DNA of 64,000 nt from Rhinopithecimicrobium faecis (GTDB lineage Bacteria; Bacteroidota; Bacteroidia; Sphingobacteriales; Sphingobacteriaceae). The position numbers were made by a program, and so were the translations under genes. Below, in pieces: positions 19,010 through 29,800 of the stretch (within the stretch, counting starts at the first letter, position 1; each line of letters begins with the position of its first letter). The stretch is from positions 1-64,000 of the forward strand of contig JAGKSB010000012.1 in the NCBI GenBank assembly GCA_017942165.1. The letters run 5' to 3'. Under the pieces are notes generated by a model, which ran no database searches, was not told the origin of the DNA, and saw only the letters and a list, made by a program, of their open reading frames with translations.

Positions 19010-19026
19010 TTAACACTGTTAACTAA
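19006..19026. promoter_or_regulatory. Candidate TetR operator overlapping the promoter
   Basis: A 21-bp dyad, TTTGTTAACA - C - TGTTAACTAA, with 9 of 10 positions symmetrical. It covers the -7 box end and the expected transcription start, an ideal place for a self-repressing TetR dimer. The link to this TetR is inference. Confidence 0.55.
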
Positions 19027-19033
19027 TTGACTA

Positions 19034-19633
19034 ATGACTATTGCAGCGCGTAAATTAAGACAACAAGAAGAATTGAAGAAAAGCATTCTTGAGGCCTCCT
19101 GGGAAATTGTCGTTTCCGAAGGTTGGGCAGCGCTTTCTATTCGTAGAATTGCCGAAGCAATTGAATATTCCGTTCCTGTGGTCTATAAGCACTTTGAGAA
19201 TAAAGACGCCATCGTAGAATACTTTACCCTAGAAGGGTTTAGATTATTAGCCAAAGATTTAACAGCAGCCGTAGATAATCAAATTTGCTCTAAGGGGAAA
19301 ATACAAAGTATAGCACAAGCGTATTGGAACTTTGCCGTCACCCATCAGAAGCATTATGAAATTATGTTCGGCTTAGGAATTCCAAAATGTGAGGTCGTAA
19401 ATTCAGCGATTGAAATGAAGACTACAGTACATATTATGATTTCCGTTATTGAAGAAGCTATTGCAAAAAACAACAAAAAAGATGTCGACAGCCTCCTGAA
19501 ATTTAAAACTTTCTGGTCCATATTACATGGTATTGTTGCCATTGAATTATTGTCTAATACGGCAATTAACCAAGAGCCATCCCCCATCTTAAAAGAGGCC
19601 ATAGATGGGTATATATCATCATTTATTAATTAA
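19034..19633 (+). CDS. TetR/AcrR-family regulator
   Basis: 199-residue one-component regulator. Residues 10-60 are the TetR DNA-binding domain: ILEASWEIVVSEGWAALSIR, RRIAEAIEYSVPVVYKHFEN with the VYKHF recognition helix. The rest is the all-helical ligand and dimer domain, with no known ligand signature. The nitroreductase starts 16 bases downstream, so repression of itself and that enzyme in response to an electrophile or quinone-like compound is a reasonable inference. A dyad operator lies over its promoter. Confidence 0.92.
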   Translation: MTIAARKLRQQEELKKSILEASWEIVVSEGWAALSIRRIAEAIEYSVPVVYKHFENKDAIVEYFTLEGFRLLAKDLTAAVDNQICSKGKIQSIAQAYWNFAVTHQKHYEIMFGLGIPKCEVVNSAIEMKTTVHIMISVIEEAIAKNNKKDVDSLLKFKTFWSILHGIVAIELLSNTAINQEPSPILKEAIDGYISSFIN

Positions 19634-19649
19634 AAATAAGAAAAGAATT

Positions 19650-20279
19650 ATGAGTTTATTACAAGATTTATCCTGGAGATACGCAACGAAAAAAATGAAC
19701 GGTCAGGTAGTACCGGAAGATAAAGTTGACTATATCTTAGAAGCAGCTCGCTTGGGCCCAACATCATCTGGTATTCAGCCATTTAGAATCTTAGTGATTA
19801 AGGATGCTGCTTTAAAAGCTAAGATCCAGCCTATTGCTTACAATCAAGAGCAAATCACCAGCGCTTCACACCTTTTGGTATTTGCAGCATTTGATGAGTA
19901 TACAAAAGAACGTGTAGATGCTCCTTTTGCACAACAAGAGCAAGAGCGTGGTCTTCCTGCAGGATTTGCTGATGAGTATAAAAATAATTTATTCAAAAGC
20001 TACTCTTCACAAACTAAAGATCAGAATTTCCAACATGCTGCACGTCAAGCGTACATTGCTTTGGGATTAGTCTTAGCAGCGGCGGCCGAACAAAAAGTAG
20101 ACGCTACACCGATGGAAGGATTTGTGAATGCTGATTTAGATCAATTATTAGAATTGGATAAATTAGGCTTAAAATCGGTATTAATCGTTCCTTTAGGATA
20201 CCGTGATGCAGAAAATGACTGGTACGTAAATTTCAAAAAAGTACGTACTTCAAAAGATGAGTTTATCATCAACTTATAA
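19650..20279 (+). CDS. Nitroreductase-family NAD(P)H oxidoreductase
   Basis: FMN-dependent oxidoreductase of the NfsB type, 209 residues. It begins with LSWRYATKKMNG, the usual flavin-binding Arg/Lys region, followed by ARLGPTSSGIQPFR and, near the C-terminus, the LIVPLGYRDAENDW loop. It may reduce nitroaromatics or quinones. An upstream in-frame start at 19605 would overlap tetR and add residues with no family match, so the ATG at 19650 is chosen. A strong terminator follows. Confidence 0.93.
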   Translation: MSLLQDLSWRYATKKMNGQVVPEDKVDYILEAARLGPTSSGIQPFRILVIKDAALKAKIQPIAYNQEQITSASHLLVFAAFDEYTKERVDAPFAQQEQERGLPAGFADEYKNNLFKSYSSQTKDQNFQHAARQAYIALGLVLAAAAEQKVDATPMEGFVNADLDQLLELDKLGLKSVLIVPLGYRDAENDWYVNFKKVRTSKDEFIINL

Positions 20280-20316
20280 GAATATAATAAGCAATTAGTA
20301 ATAAAAATTATGAGTT

Positions 20317-20347
20317 AGGGAGTATTAATTTAAAATACTCCCTTTTT
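20317..20347 (+). terminator. Terminator of the tetR-nitroreductase operon
   Basis: AGGGAGTATT / AATACTCCCT, a 10-bp perfect hairpin with a 7-base loop, followed by TTTTT. Confidence 0.85.
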
Positions 20348-20368
20348 AATACCCCAAAATTTACAAGT

Positions 20369-21109
20369 ATGAAAATAGAAATATGGTCGGATATTGTATG
20401 TCCATTTTGTTATATCGGAAAAAAAAGATTGATGCAAGCTTTGGCAAATTTCCCACAGCGTGACGATGTTGAGCTCGTTTGGAAAAGTTACCAACTAGAC
20501 CCGAGCATTGATCCCGAGCGCGAGGCGACGCCTACTTTAACATACCTTGCTACCAATAAAGGCATGCCTTTAAAGCAAGTTCAAGATATGACACAGCATA
20601 TAACAGCATTAGGAGCTCCCCTAGGAATCGTGTTTAATTGGGAGCAAGCATTGGTGGCGAATACTGAAAAAGCACACCGTTTGATACAGTATGCGGCAAC
20701 ACAGCAACGTGCTGACGCCCTGAAGGAAGCTTTATTAAAGGCTCACTTCACCTTGGGTATAAATGTTAATGACACAGAGAGCCTCGTTGCTCTTGCGCAG
20801 GCTGAAGGGCTCGATGCGCAGGCAGTACGGGAAGTGCTTAACTCGGATCAGTTTGCTTATGAAGTGAAGCAAGATATTCAAGACGGATTAAATCTAGGCT
20901 TGAAAGGAGTTCCCTTTTTTGTGTTTGATAATGCTTTTGGAATTTCTGGTGCGCAGCCCTTAGAAGTGTTTGAAAATACATTAAATCAGGCCTATGAAGC
21001 TTCCTTAGCTACCGCAGCGAAAGAAAAGTCCAATACGGCGCAGACAGCAACGGAAGCAGCCCCTGCAGCAGCAGATTCCTGCAACATGGATACGGGTAAA
21101 TGCCAATAG
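20369..21109 (+). CDS. DsbA-family oxidoreductase (FrnE-like)
   Basis: 246-residue thioredoxin-fold protein of the FrnE/2-hydroxychromene isomerase-related DsbA group, cytosolic (no signal peptide). It shows IWSDIVCPFCYIGKKRL with Cys11 and Cys14, and the cis-Pro region GVPFFVFDNAFGISGAQ. FrnE proteins are linked to oxidative stress and electron transfer to thiols. An extra Ala/Thr/Glu-rich tail (about 210-236) leads to a second cysteine pair, Cys238 and Cys245, that could resolve the active-site disulfide. Confidence 0.9.
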   Translation: MKIEIWSDIVCPFCYIGKKRLMQALANFPQRDDVELVWKSYQLDPSIDPEREATPTLTYLATNKGMPLKQVQDMTQHITALGAPLGIVFNWEQALVANTEKAHRLIQYAATQQRADALKEALLKAHFTLGINVNDTESLVALAQAEGLDAQAVREVLNSDQFAYEVKQDIQDGLNLGLKGVPFFVFDNAFGISGAQPLEVFENTLNQAYEASLATAAKEKSNTAQTATEAAPAAADSCNMDTGKCQ

Positions 21110-21214
21110 TTCAATAGCTTATATTTTCCTGCTTTTAGGCGTCTCCTTGATTAGTTTTCCTGCAAACATTTTACTAATTTCGTAACCTTAATCATGCAGA
21201 AAAAATTGGTCTAA

Positions 21215-24200
21215 ATGCAGTTAACCAAGCTAGAAATAAAAGGATTTAAAAGTTTTGGCGACAAGATAACCATTAACTTCAACGATGGCGTAACAGCCAT
21301 TGTTGGCCCTAATGGTTGTGGAAAATCAAATGTGGTGGATGCCATACGCTGGGTGCTCGGTGAGCAAAGCACACGTATGCTCCGTTCCGAGAAGATGGAA
21401 AACATTATTTTCAATGGCACCCAAAATAGGAAACCAGCAAACTTAGCTGAAGTTTCCCTCTCATTCAATAATAATAAAGGGGTACTTCCCACCGAATTTA
21501 CCACAGTAACCATCACGCGAAAACTCTTTAGAAATGGGGATTCTGAATATCGACTAAATGATGTTAAATGCCGTCTTAAAGATATTACAGACCTATTCTT
21601 AGATACCGGTATTGGTGCCGACACCTACTCCATCATCGAGTTAAAGATGATCGATGAAATTATTAATAATAAGGATAACTCTCGTAGAAACCTCTTTGAG
21701 GAAGCTTCGGGTATCTCCAAATATAAAGTCCGTAAAAAACAGACTTTAGCGAAATTGCGCGATACTGAAATCGACCTTGCGCGTGTCGAAGATTTATTGT
21801 TTGAAATCTCGAAAAACCTTAAAACACTAGAAAACCAAGCTAAAAAAGCGGAAAAATTCTTCCAACTCAAGGAAGCCTATAAGATCGCTAGTGTCCATTT
21901 AGCATACCACAGAATTGGAGACTTCTCCGGCTCACTGGAAAACCTCCAGCAGCAAGAAGGCACACAGCAGCAGCAGCTAACCAATACGCAGGAGCAAATT
22001 CTTGCTATTGAAAAGGAGCTGCAAAAATTGCGTGACACCATTCTTTCAGAAGAAAAAAACTTAGGGGTACAGCAAAAAGCAACTCAAGAGCACGTAAATA
22101 AAATTCGTGCTTATGAATCTGAAAAGAAAGTTAAAGGGGAAAAACTCCGAAACTTAACAGATCAAGAGTCGCGCCTAAATGCGGAATTGACAGCAGACAA
22201 ACTCCAAGTAGAGCATATCGACTACACCTTAAAGCGCCTTCATGAAGAGCTCTTTGAGGAGCAACAAAAGTTTGACACACAGCAAGCTTCTCTCATTAAG
22301 GATAAAACTACGGTAGACGAACTCCGCCTACAACAGCTCTCAGCGAAAGGAAAACTAGAAGCTAACACAAAGGAAATTACGACTCATCAGCAGCAAATAC
22401 ATGCGCTAGAAAAAGAAATTGCCGTATATACCATCCAGCGTGATGCCCTAGATCAGGAATCCCTACGTGGCGATACCGACACTGAGGCAAAGCAACTGGA
22501 GCTAACTCAATTTAATAGCGCCGTAGAAGATTTAGAAGCGCGCGTGGAATCGCAGCAACATATCTATGAGCATGCCATTCAAGTTGAGGAAGAACTTCAG
22601 CAGAATATCACCCTTGGTGAGCAGCAGCTGCAAGCACTAAGAGCATCCTTAATGCAGGAATCGCGTAGTCTTGATGCCAAGCAGAATGAATATAATTTAA
22701 CGAAATCCCTCGTAGATAACTTAGAGGGTTTTCCGGACTCCATAAAATTCCTAAAGGATAACGCCGGCTGGAAAGAAGCATACCCCCTTTTCTCAGATAT
22801 TCTATCCTGTGAGGAAGCCTACCGCGTAGCGATTGAAAACTACCTAGACTCCGCCATGAATCACTATGTCGTAGACAGCAAAGCGGATGCCATTCAAGCG
22901 ATTAACCTCCTTGCTGACGCAGCAAAAGGAAGAGCAAATTTCTTCGTTTTAGAAGACCTGGAAGCTCCTGTAAGCGCGATGGTAAAGCCGCTAGATACAG
23001 CAATGATCTCGGCACTTTCTGTCGTTCAGGTAGCGCCCAAGTATCAATCCCTATGTGAGCGCCTTCTTCAAGATGTCTACCTTATAGAAATAGATTTAGA
23101 AAATGATCTTCCGATAGATCAGGGTGTATACCTCCATAAGAACGGTAAATTTTCTAAACATAAGTTAGGTCTTTCGGGAGGTTCTGTCGGCATCTTCGAG
23201 GGCAAACGCATTGGTAGAGCGCAAAATCTTACCGTGCTAGCGGAAGACATCGAAGCTTTAACGGCGAAGATTGAAGCGCTACAAGCGGAAATAGGAAAAC
23301 AAGTTGCTTCTTTAGATAGCTTAAGACGCTCCTCGCAAAAAGAAAGTTTGGACGAAATACGCTTTATCTTAAACCGCTTTCAGAATGAATTAGTTTCTGT
23401 GAAGACGAAGCAAGAGCAGTATCAAGCTTTTATAGATAATACGCAGAAGCGTAAAGCGGATATTTCTGATAAGATGATTGCTATCGCAGCAGACCTCTTG
23501 GCGGCCGAACCAACATTGGCAGCGCTGAAAACAGCCCTAGAGAAATTCGATGAAGAGCAGTTTGACTTACAAGATCGCTTTGATGAGCTATCGGAAATTC
23601 TCGCTGAACAGACTACCGTATATAACCAGAATAATATTGCCTTCCATCAGCAACAGAATAAGGTTGCCTCCATTCAGAAGGACTTGGAATACCGCGAATC
23701 ACAAAAAGAAGATTTAGGGGAACGTATTATAAAGAATACTGCAGACTACCAGGCTGTGCAGCTAGCCATGAAAACTACGAATGAAACAGCTGACACCGAC
23801 GACGTAGATTTAGTGGCGATGTACGAGCAGAAAGATACCCTAGAAAAAGGGTTGCAGGAAACGGAGAAAGAGTATTTCGCAGCCCGTAAATACCTGAATG
23901 AGCAAGAGGAAACGCTGACGCAACTACGCCGCACAAAGGAACAGTCTGAAGTCTTAGTGAACGCCATAAAAGAAAAACGTACCAGTCTTCAGATGGACTT
24001 AAATACGTTAAAAGAACGTCTCTCTGTCGAGTTTAAAATTGACTTAGCCGACCTATTGAATACGGAACCACCGGAAAATATAGAATCTTTTGACAGCCTC
24101 CTCCCTAAATGTGAGAAGCTGAAAAAACAACTCAATGAATACGGTACGGTAAACTATATGGCGAAAGAAGCATATGATGAAATTATTGAACGCTTTAATT

Positions 24201-24745
24201 TTATTACCAAAGAAAAAACAGATTTACTGCAAGCTAAAGAATCCCTATTAGCCACCATTAAGGAGATTGATGATTCCGCAAAAGATAAGTTTATGACAGC
24301 CTTTACGATGGTGCGTGAAAACTTTATCCGCGTATTCCGCTCCCTATTTAATGAGGAAGACAGCTGCGATTTAATTCTTACGGACCCTGCAAATCCGTTA
24401 GAGTCGGATATCGATATTGTCGCACGCCCTAAAGGTAAGCGTCCATTATCCATCAACCAGCTTTCAGGTGGAGAGAAAACATTGACGGCTACAGCCCTAT
24501 TATTTTCACTCTACTTATCAAAACCAGCACCGTTCTGTATTTTTGATGAGGTAGATGCACCCTTAGATGACACGAATATTGATAAATTCAATAATATTAT
24601 TAGAGAATTTTCAAATTTATCACAGTTTATTGTTGTCTCACACAATAAACGTACAATTGCGAGTACGGATATCATCTATGGTGTTACCATGGTAGAACAA
24701 GGTGTCTCCCGCGTTGTAGCAGTAGATTTGAGAGATGTAGCGTAG
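21215..24745 (+). CDS. smc: Chromosome segregation protein SMC
   Basis: Core of the bacterial condensin that organises and segregates the chromosome. The 1176 residues show the SMC plan: N-terminal Walker A GPNGCGKS (31-38), a long coiled coil, a hinge at about 505-650 (YPLFSDILSCEEAYRVAIE), a second coiled coil, the ABC signature LSGGEKT (1083-1089) and Walker B FCIFDE (1107-1112). Length is typical. The kleisin ScpA and ScpB genes are not in the window. It is a single-gene unit with its own terminator. Confidence 0.98.
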   Translation: MQLTKLEIKGFKSFGDKITINFNDGVTAIVGPNGCGKSNVVDAIRWVLGEQSTRMLRSEKMENIIFNGTQNRKPANLAEVSLSFNNNKGVLPTEFTTVTITRKLFRNGDSEYRLNDVKCRLKDITDLFLDTGIGADTYSIIELKMIDEIINNKDNSRRNLFEEASGISKYKVRKKQTLAKLRDTEIDLARVEDLLFEISKNLKTLENQAKKAEKFFQLKEAYKIASVHLAYHRIGDFSGSLENLQQQEGTQQQQLTNTQEQILAIEKELQKLRDTILSEEKNLGVQQKATQEHVNKIRAYESEKKVKGEKLRNLTDQESRLNAELTADKLQVEHIDYTLKRLHEELFEEQQKFDTQQASLIKDKTTVDELRLQQLSAKGKLEANTKEITTHQQQIHALEKEIAVYTIQRDALDQESLRGDTDTEAKQLELTQFNSAVEDLEARVESQQHIYEHAIQVEEELQQNITLGEQQLQALRASLMQESRSLDAKQNEYNLTKSLVDNLEGFPDSIKFLKDNAGWKEAYPLFSDILSCEEAYRVAIENYLDSAMNHYVVDSKADAIQAINLLADAAKGRANFFVLEDLEAPVSAMVKPLDTAMISALSVVQVAPKYQSLCERLLQDVYLIEIDLENDLPIDQGVYLHKNGKFSKHKLGLSGGSVGIFEGKRIGRAQNLTVLAEDIEALTAKIEALQAEIGKQVASLDSLRRSSQKESLDEIRFILNRFQNELVSVKTKQEQYQAFIDNTQKRKADISDKMIAIAADLLAAEPTLAALKTALEKFDEEQFDLQDRFDELSEILAEQTTVYNQNNIAFHQQQNKVASIQKDLEYRESQKEDLGERIIKNTADYQAVQLAMKTTNETADTDDVDLVAMYEQKDTLEKGLQETEKEYFAARKYLNEQEETLTQLRRTKEQSEVLVNAIKEKRTSLQMDLNTLKERLSVEFKIDLADLLNTEPPENIESFDSLLPKCEKLKKQLNEYGTVNYMAKEAYDEIIERFNFITKEKTDLLQAKESLLATIKEIDDSAKDKFMTAFTMVRENFIRVFRSLFNEEDSCDLILTDPANPLESDIDIVARPKGKRPLSINQLSGGEKTLTATALLFSLYLSKPAPFCIFDEVDAPLDDTNIDKFNNIIREFSNLSQFIVVSHNKRTIASTDIIYGVTMVEQGVSRVVAVDLRDVA

Positions 24746-24785
24746 CTATCACATCATACCTTAACAGTACTCAGATAGTACTTAC

Positions 24786-24822
24786 AAAGCTCGCTTCATT
24801 ATTAAGCGAGCTTTGTTGGTTT
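24786..24822 (+). terminator. Terminator of smc
   Basis: AAAGCTCGCTT / AAGCGAGCTTT, an 11-bp hairpin with a 7-base loop, followed by a T/G-rich run. Confidence 0.75.
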
Positions 24823-24851
24823 TAGAATTTATAGGATTAGAATTTATAGGA
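24822..24851. repeat. 15-bp perfect tandem duplication at a stop codon
   Basis: TTAGAATTTATAGGA occurs twice without a gap (24822-24836 and 24837-24851). The second copy encodes the last codons and stop of the barrel gene on the minus strand, so the first repeats those codons beyond the stop. Confidence 0.9.
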
Positions 24852-25544
24852 AAGACCCAGCATCCAATTATTTTGATAGACATCGATCTTTGTTTTACTT
24901 GATTTATGATCATAAGCATTTGCATTTTGAAAGCTATCATTTAGGCCTAGCATATAACTGGCTTGTAGGGCAAAATGTCGTGAAAGGCTAAGCTCCAGTG
25001 TGCTTTGCCATCCCCAATCTATTTTCTGTAAATAAAGGTGCTTATCCTCGCTATTGTTCGGCTTTCCGTATAAGCCATGTCTTCCAAATACCGTGGACTC
25101 ACCAGCTATTAATGTCGCTTGCAGAAGGCTTGAGAAATAAGGGCCCGCAGCTAGCCTAACACGGTGATAGCGGTAAGTAAGAGCGATGGGCATCAGCGTG
25201 ATATAATAACTGTGAAGCTGTGTTTCTGTAAGCTGAAGATTGGTATTTTCCAGTGTTAAGCGGGCTCCGCGTCGTTGAAAATTTACAGCATACTGTAGCC
25301 CCCATTTTTCCGTTAAAGGCTGGTTGAGCTGTAAGCCCATAAAATAATTGGAGGAAGGAGCAGCTTTTCCATTTTCAAAAACAAAGGAAATGTCTTTACC
25401 CCTGAATGCACTCTGACTATAGCCCGCTGTAATCTGCCAAGATAGCTCCCCACTAAAGGATGGTTCTTGGGCATTTAAAGCAAGCCCAGCAAGCGACATA
25501 GCGAAGCATGCTGTAAGTCTTCTAAGGTTATTTCTATTTAACAT
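24837..25544 (-). CDS. Outer membrane beta-barrel protein in the efflux operon
   Basis: 235 residues with a signal peptide (LTACFAMSLAGLALNAQ) and alternating beta strands ending in the aromatic LGLSYKF, the usual barrel C-terminus. Strand-rich pieces such as WGLQYAVNFQRRGARL and FALQASYMLGLND support an 8-12 strand barrel. It is the last gene of the metal-efflux operon, 20 bases after the TolC-type gene; its role there is unknown. A longer frame up to 25613 exists, but the ATG at 25544 places the signal peptide at the N-terminus. Confidence 0.75.
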   Translation of the reverse strand: MLNRNNLRRLTACFAMSLAGLALNAQEPSFSGELSWQITAGYSQSAFRGKDISFVFENGKAAPSSNYFMGLQLNQPLTEKWGLQYAVNFQRRGARLTLENTNLQLTETQLHSYYITLMPIALTYRYHRVRLAAGPYFSSLLQATLIAGESTVFGRHGLYGKPNNSEDKHLYLQKIDWGWQSTLELSLSRHFALQASYMLGLNDSFQNANAYDHKSSKTKIDVYQNNWMLGLSYKF

Positions 25545-25564
25545 ATCTTTCAATCTGTAGGTAA

Positions 25565-26833
25565 TTAAAAAGTCACTTGCGTCACAGGTGAAGATTGATC
25601 CAGCAAGAGACATACAAGCGCATATTCAAAGCATACCTCAGTGTAGGCCAACTGCAGCTCATTATGACGCTGCCTGGCAGCGATAACTTCTAAAATGGAG
25701 CTATCTCCGTCTTGATAGAGGTCCACGATACCCGTTAAGATATGGCTAGCTTCCTGCAGCATATTCTCTTCATAAGTAGCTCGTATATCCTTGAGGTTTA
25801 AATAAAGCTGGTAATTATCTTTCAGCTCTTTAACTAGGGATAGCTCCGTCCATGTTTGTCGTGTTTGCTGCTGTTTAACGGCACTTTGTGCAGCCCTTAG
25901 TTCACCCTTATTTTTATTGGAAAATTTCAGCGGCATGGCTATCCCAGCACCAATGGTTGCCGTAGCAGGCGTTGGCGCAATAATATTTCGCACATAGGAA
26001 TTGTAGCCTACTTGTGTTTTCAGCGTTAGGTCAATCGCTCTATTTGCCTTTGTAAGAGCCTGACTAGCCTGAGCTACTTGAACGCCCTGTTGTGCCAGCA
26101 GGAATTCTGGTCGTTGCTGAAGGGTCCAAGCGAGGAGCTCTTTCCATTGATAATCTTTCGCTGCCAGGGACAGCTCCCCATATGGAATATACAGGCTATC
26201 CACCTGACGATTTCCCATCAATAAATTAAGTTTTAAAAGGGAGCTTTGATATTTCTGTTGTGTTTCCAAAAGAACTATATATGCTTGGCGTGCCTCCAGG
26301 GCTGATTGACGTGCTTCTAGCCGAGAGATTTCACCGAAAGAAAATCGTAGGCTATCGAATGCCGCTACAGACTGAATAAGCTCGTAGGAGGAGCTTAAGT
26401 TCGCGCACTGAACTTCATCTCGCAATACTTCAGCAAAAGCCGTAGCAGCCTCCAGATGCAGCTCCTGAACGAATAGTTTAAGTTTTAACACCGCCAGCTC
26501 TTTCTCCGAAGTAGCCTGTGCTATGCGCGCCTTACGCTTTCCACCAAGCTCTACCATCCAGGAGAGCTCCGTGGTGAAGCCATAGCCCATCTCAGAACGT
26601 CGCTGACCATTATCTACCCAGTCGGATGCTAGCTCAGGGTCAGGAAGTCTATAGGCCATTGCTAGTGCAGCATCTGCCAGATCAACTTCAAAGCGCTCGG
26701 CAACTAAGGCAAGCTGCTGTTCCATAACCTGCTGCATAAATTCGGAATAAGATAGTGTACGTTCTTTGGAAAATACACCTTGGACATGTACGATCCCCAG
26801 TAATACTCCCAGCATTAATAAGCGTTTAATCAT
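25565..26833 (-). CDS. TolC-family outer membrane efflux protein (CusC/CzcC-type)
   Basis: 422-residue outer membrane channel of a tripartite efflux pump. It has a signal peptide (LLMLGVLLGIVHVQGVFS) and two long helical repeats of the OEP family (about 35-205 and 225-410), including ADAALAMAYRLPDPEL and WMVELGGKRKARIAQA, typical of the CzcC/CusC branch. No lipobox is visible. The start overlaps the pump gene by 8 bases. Confidence 0.92.
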   Translation of the reverse strand: MIKRLLMLGVLLGIVHVQGVFSKERTLSYSEFMQQVMEQQLALVAERFEVDLADAALAMAYRLPDPELASDWVDNGQRRSEMGYGFTTELSWMVELGGKRKARIAQATSEKELAVLKLKLFVQELHLEAATAFAEVLRDEVQCANLSSSYELIQSVAAFDSLRFSFGEISRLEARQSALEARQAYIVLLETQQKYQSSLLKLNLLMGNRQVDSLYIPYGELSLAAKDYQWKELLAWTLQQRPEFLLAQQGVQVAQASQALTKANRAIDLTLKTQVGYNSYVRNIIAPTPATATIGAGIAMPLKFSNKNKGELRAAQSAVKQQQTRQTWTELSLVKELKDNYQLYLNLKDIRATYEENMLQEASHILTGIVDLYQDGDSSILEVIAARQRHNELQLAYTEVCFEYALVCLLLDQSSPVTQVTF

Positions 26834-29800
26834 TTTTCTCTGCTTTAGATTTTTCCATTAGATAATAAAGTGTGGGAATTGCATAGAGCGTAATAACCGT
26901 GGAAAATAGTAATCCATAGACAATTACAGTAGCTAAGGGGCGCTGCACATCGGAGCCTATCCCTGTAGCTAGGGATGCGGGGAATAACCCTAGAACAGCG
27001 ACGATAGAAGTCATCAACACGGGTCTAAATCTATCTGTAGCTCCCTGGACAACAGCTGCAATGAGTGCATATCCATCTTTTCTTAGCTGATTCATATGGG
27101 AGATCATTAAGACCCCATTCTGAATGGCTACGCCAAAGAGTGCTATAAAACCTACCGCAGAGGATACATTTAAAGTCATGCCACGAACATTGAGGGCTAA
27201 CATCCCTCCAAACAGTGCTAAAGGCACAATGCTCATCAGTAAAAGTGCTTGATTAAATTGCCCAAAAGCGGTAAATAGCAGCACAAACATCAAGGCTAAG
27301 ACCATGGGAATAATAAGGGCTAAATGTGCATATGCACGGTCTTGATTTTCAAACTGCCCTCCCCAAACCAAGGATACTTCCTTTGGGTCGTAGCTTATAT
27401 GCGTTGCTATTTTCTGCTTTGCCTCTGCGAGAAAACTTGACAGATCACGCCCACGAAGATTTAGACTCACTGTAAGATGACGCTTATTCATCTCCCTGGC
27501 AATGGTGCTCTCTCCTGTAGAAAGGCGAATATCTGCCACCTGACCTAAGGGTATTTTTATACCGTCGCCATTCGTAAGCATAAGCCCCGCAAGCAGCTCT
27601 GGAGAATTGCGTACCTCCGGGCTATAGCGCGCTGTCATAGCATACTGCTTAGCACCGACATACACCTGTGCTAGCTCCTTGCCGCCAATACCTACCTCAA
27701 TTAATTCCATGATGTCTCCCGCATTAAGTCCATAGTAGGCTACTTTTTCGCGATCCACATGCACTTGGATTTGTGCTAAGGGTGGCTCCTGATCGATATG
27801 AATGTCCGCAGCTCCGTGTATCGTATGTAAGGAGCTGCTAATCGCCTCAGCTACCCGACGCATTTCTATAAAATCATCGCCAAAGACTTTGAGCACAAGC
27901 TCGGCATGGGCTCCAGCAATTTTATCCATTACACCATCAATCATGGGTTGTGAAAAGCCTACTTTAAATCCAGGCATTTTATCGTAATGCTGCTGTAGGT
28001 CAGCAATAAGATCAGCCTTTACACGACCATTTTTCCACTGCTTATAGGGTTTCAAACCTACGCTACACTCAAAATGTGAGGCTGTCCAGGCATCGGTACC
28101 ATCGTCATTTCTCCCCGCTTGAATCAGCATATATGTAACCTCTTCAAAGGCTAGCGTTGCTTCACGCAATTCTGCCGACATCTTCTTGGATTGCTCTAGG
28201 GTAATTCCTGGGGGAAGGGAAACTTGTAGCCAGATAGACCCTTCATCTAGACTTGGTAAAAAGTCCTTTCCCACGCGATAAGTCAAGCCCACTGTGCATA
28301 CTAATATTATTAGCAAGGGAGCGAATATTCGCTTTGGATACAGCAAAACACGGGAAATTTGGAGACCATAGCGCTTATTAAGCTTCAAGAACCAATGGTT
28401 TTTCCTTATTTTTTGTGGTTTTCGAAAAATCCAATAGGCCATAGGCGGAATAAAGATAAGGGCGCATAGCAGCGCTCCTAATAAGGCATAGCCTACGGTA
28501 AATGCCATCGGCGTAAATAATTTTCGCTCAATACGCTCAAAGGCGAAGAGTGGCAAATAGGCCGTGATAATTAAAATGGTGGCGAAGAAAATTGGTTTTC
28601 CCAACTGCGTCACCACGGTGCCTATCGCAGGAACTTCTAATGTCCCCTCCTCATTATCCTCTCTACGCTTAAGGATAGATTCCATAATCACAATGGCGCC
28701 ATCTACGATAATCCCAAAGTCTATGGCCCCTAGGGAGAGTAAATTGGCAGGAATATCCGTGAGCCTCATCAGAATAAAAGCAATCAGCATGGATATGGGA
28801 ATTGTCGTGGCTACCAACAAGGATGCACGCCAGCTTCCGAGAAATAAAATTAAGACGAGCACGACGAGTGCTACGCCTTCGAGCAGGGTGTTGGAAACCG
28901 TATTTAGGGTGCTATTTATTAAATCTGTACGATCGAGGACGACCTTTATCTGCACAGACTCAGGTAATAGCTCCGTATTTAGCTCTGCCACAGCAGCATT
29001 AACCTTAGCTAATACCGGGCTTGGGTTCTCCCCCTTTAGGAGCAGCACAATTCCTTCCACCCCATCAGCTATAGTATGTCCCTCACGGTCGCTATAGCCC
29101 AAGGCCCCTTTACGCTCCAAATCTCCATACTGTAGCGTTCCTATATCCGCGAGACGGACGACCTTTCCCCTGTCGGACTTTATCACAATAGCGCCCATAT
29201 CAGCGAGATCTTTAACAAGGGCTATTCCACGTACGACGAACGATTGATCTCCACGGTTAATCAGCGCTCCACCAGCATTCGCATTATTGGTTTCCATGGC
29301 TTCAATCACCTCAGAGAGACTGATAGCGTAGCTGCTGAGTTTTGCAGGGTCTACTTCCAGCTGAAATTGCGTGGTGATACCACCAAAATTAGTTACATCA
29401 GCAACCCCCGTAATTTGCTTTAAATAAGGTATTATGGTAAACTCCTGAAGATCGGAAAGCTCACGTAAGGATACATTTTCGGAATGCACGATATAACGAA
29501 AGATCTCTCCTGTTGGGGATGTCAAAGGGTCTAATTCAGGCTTCGCATCGTAGGGTAAAGTTATTTCCTGTATACGCTCCGCAATACGTGTGCGTGCGAA
29601 GTAATCCTCCACACCATCTTGAAAGACAATAACGATAATAGAAAGACCAAATGTACTTTTGCTACGCATTACATGCATACCTGGAAGCCCATTTATTGCG
29701 CGCTCCAATGGAATAGTAATTTGCTGCTCTATTTCTTCGGCTGCTAAGCCTGGCACCTGGGTTACCACCTGCGAGCTCACATCCCCAATATCGGGGTAGG

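Noticed and set aside
28564..29097. 177-codon open frame opposite the RND pump gene
   Set aside because: It lies wholly antisense to a clear, conserved gene, has no domain pattern and reflects codon composition of the real strand.
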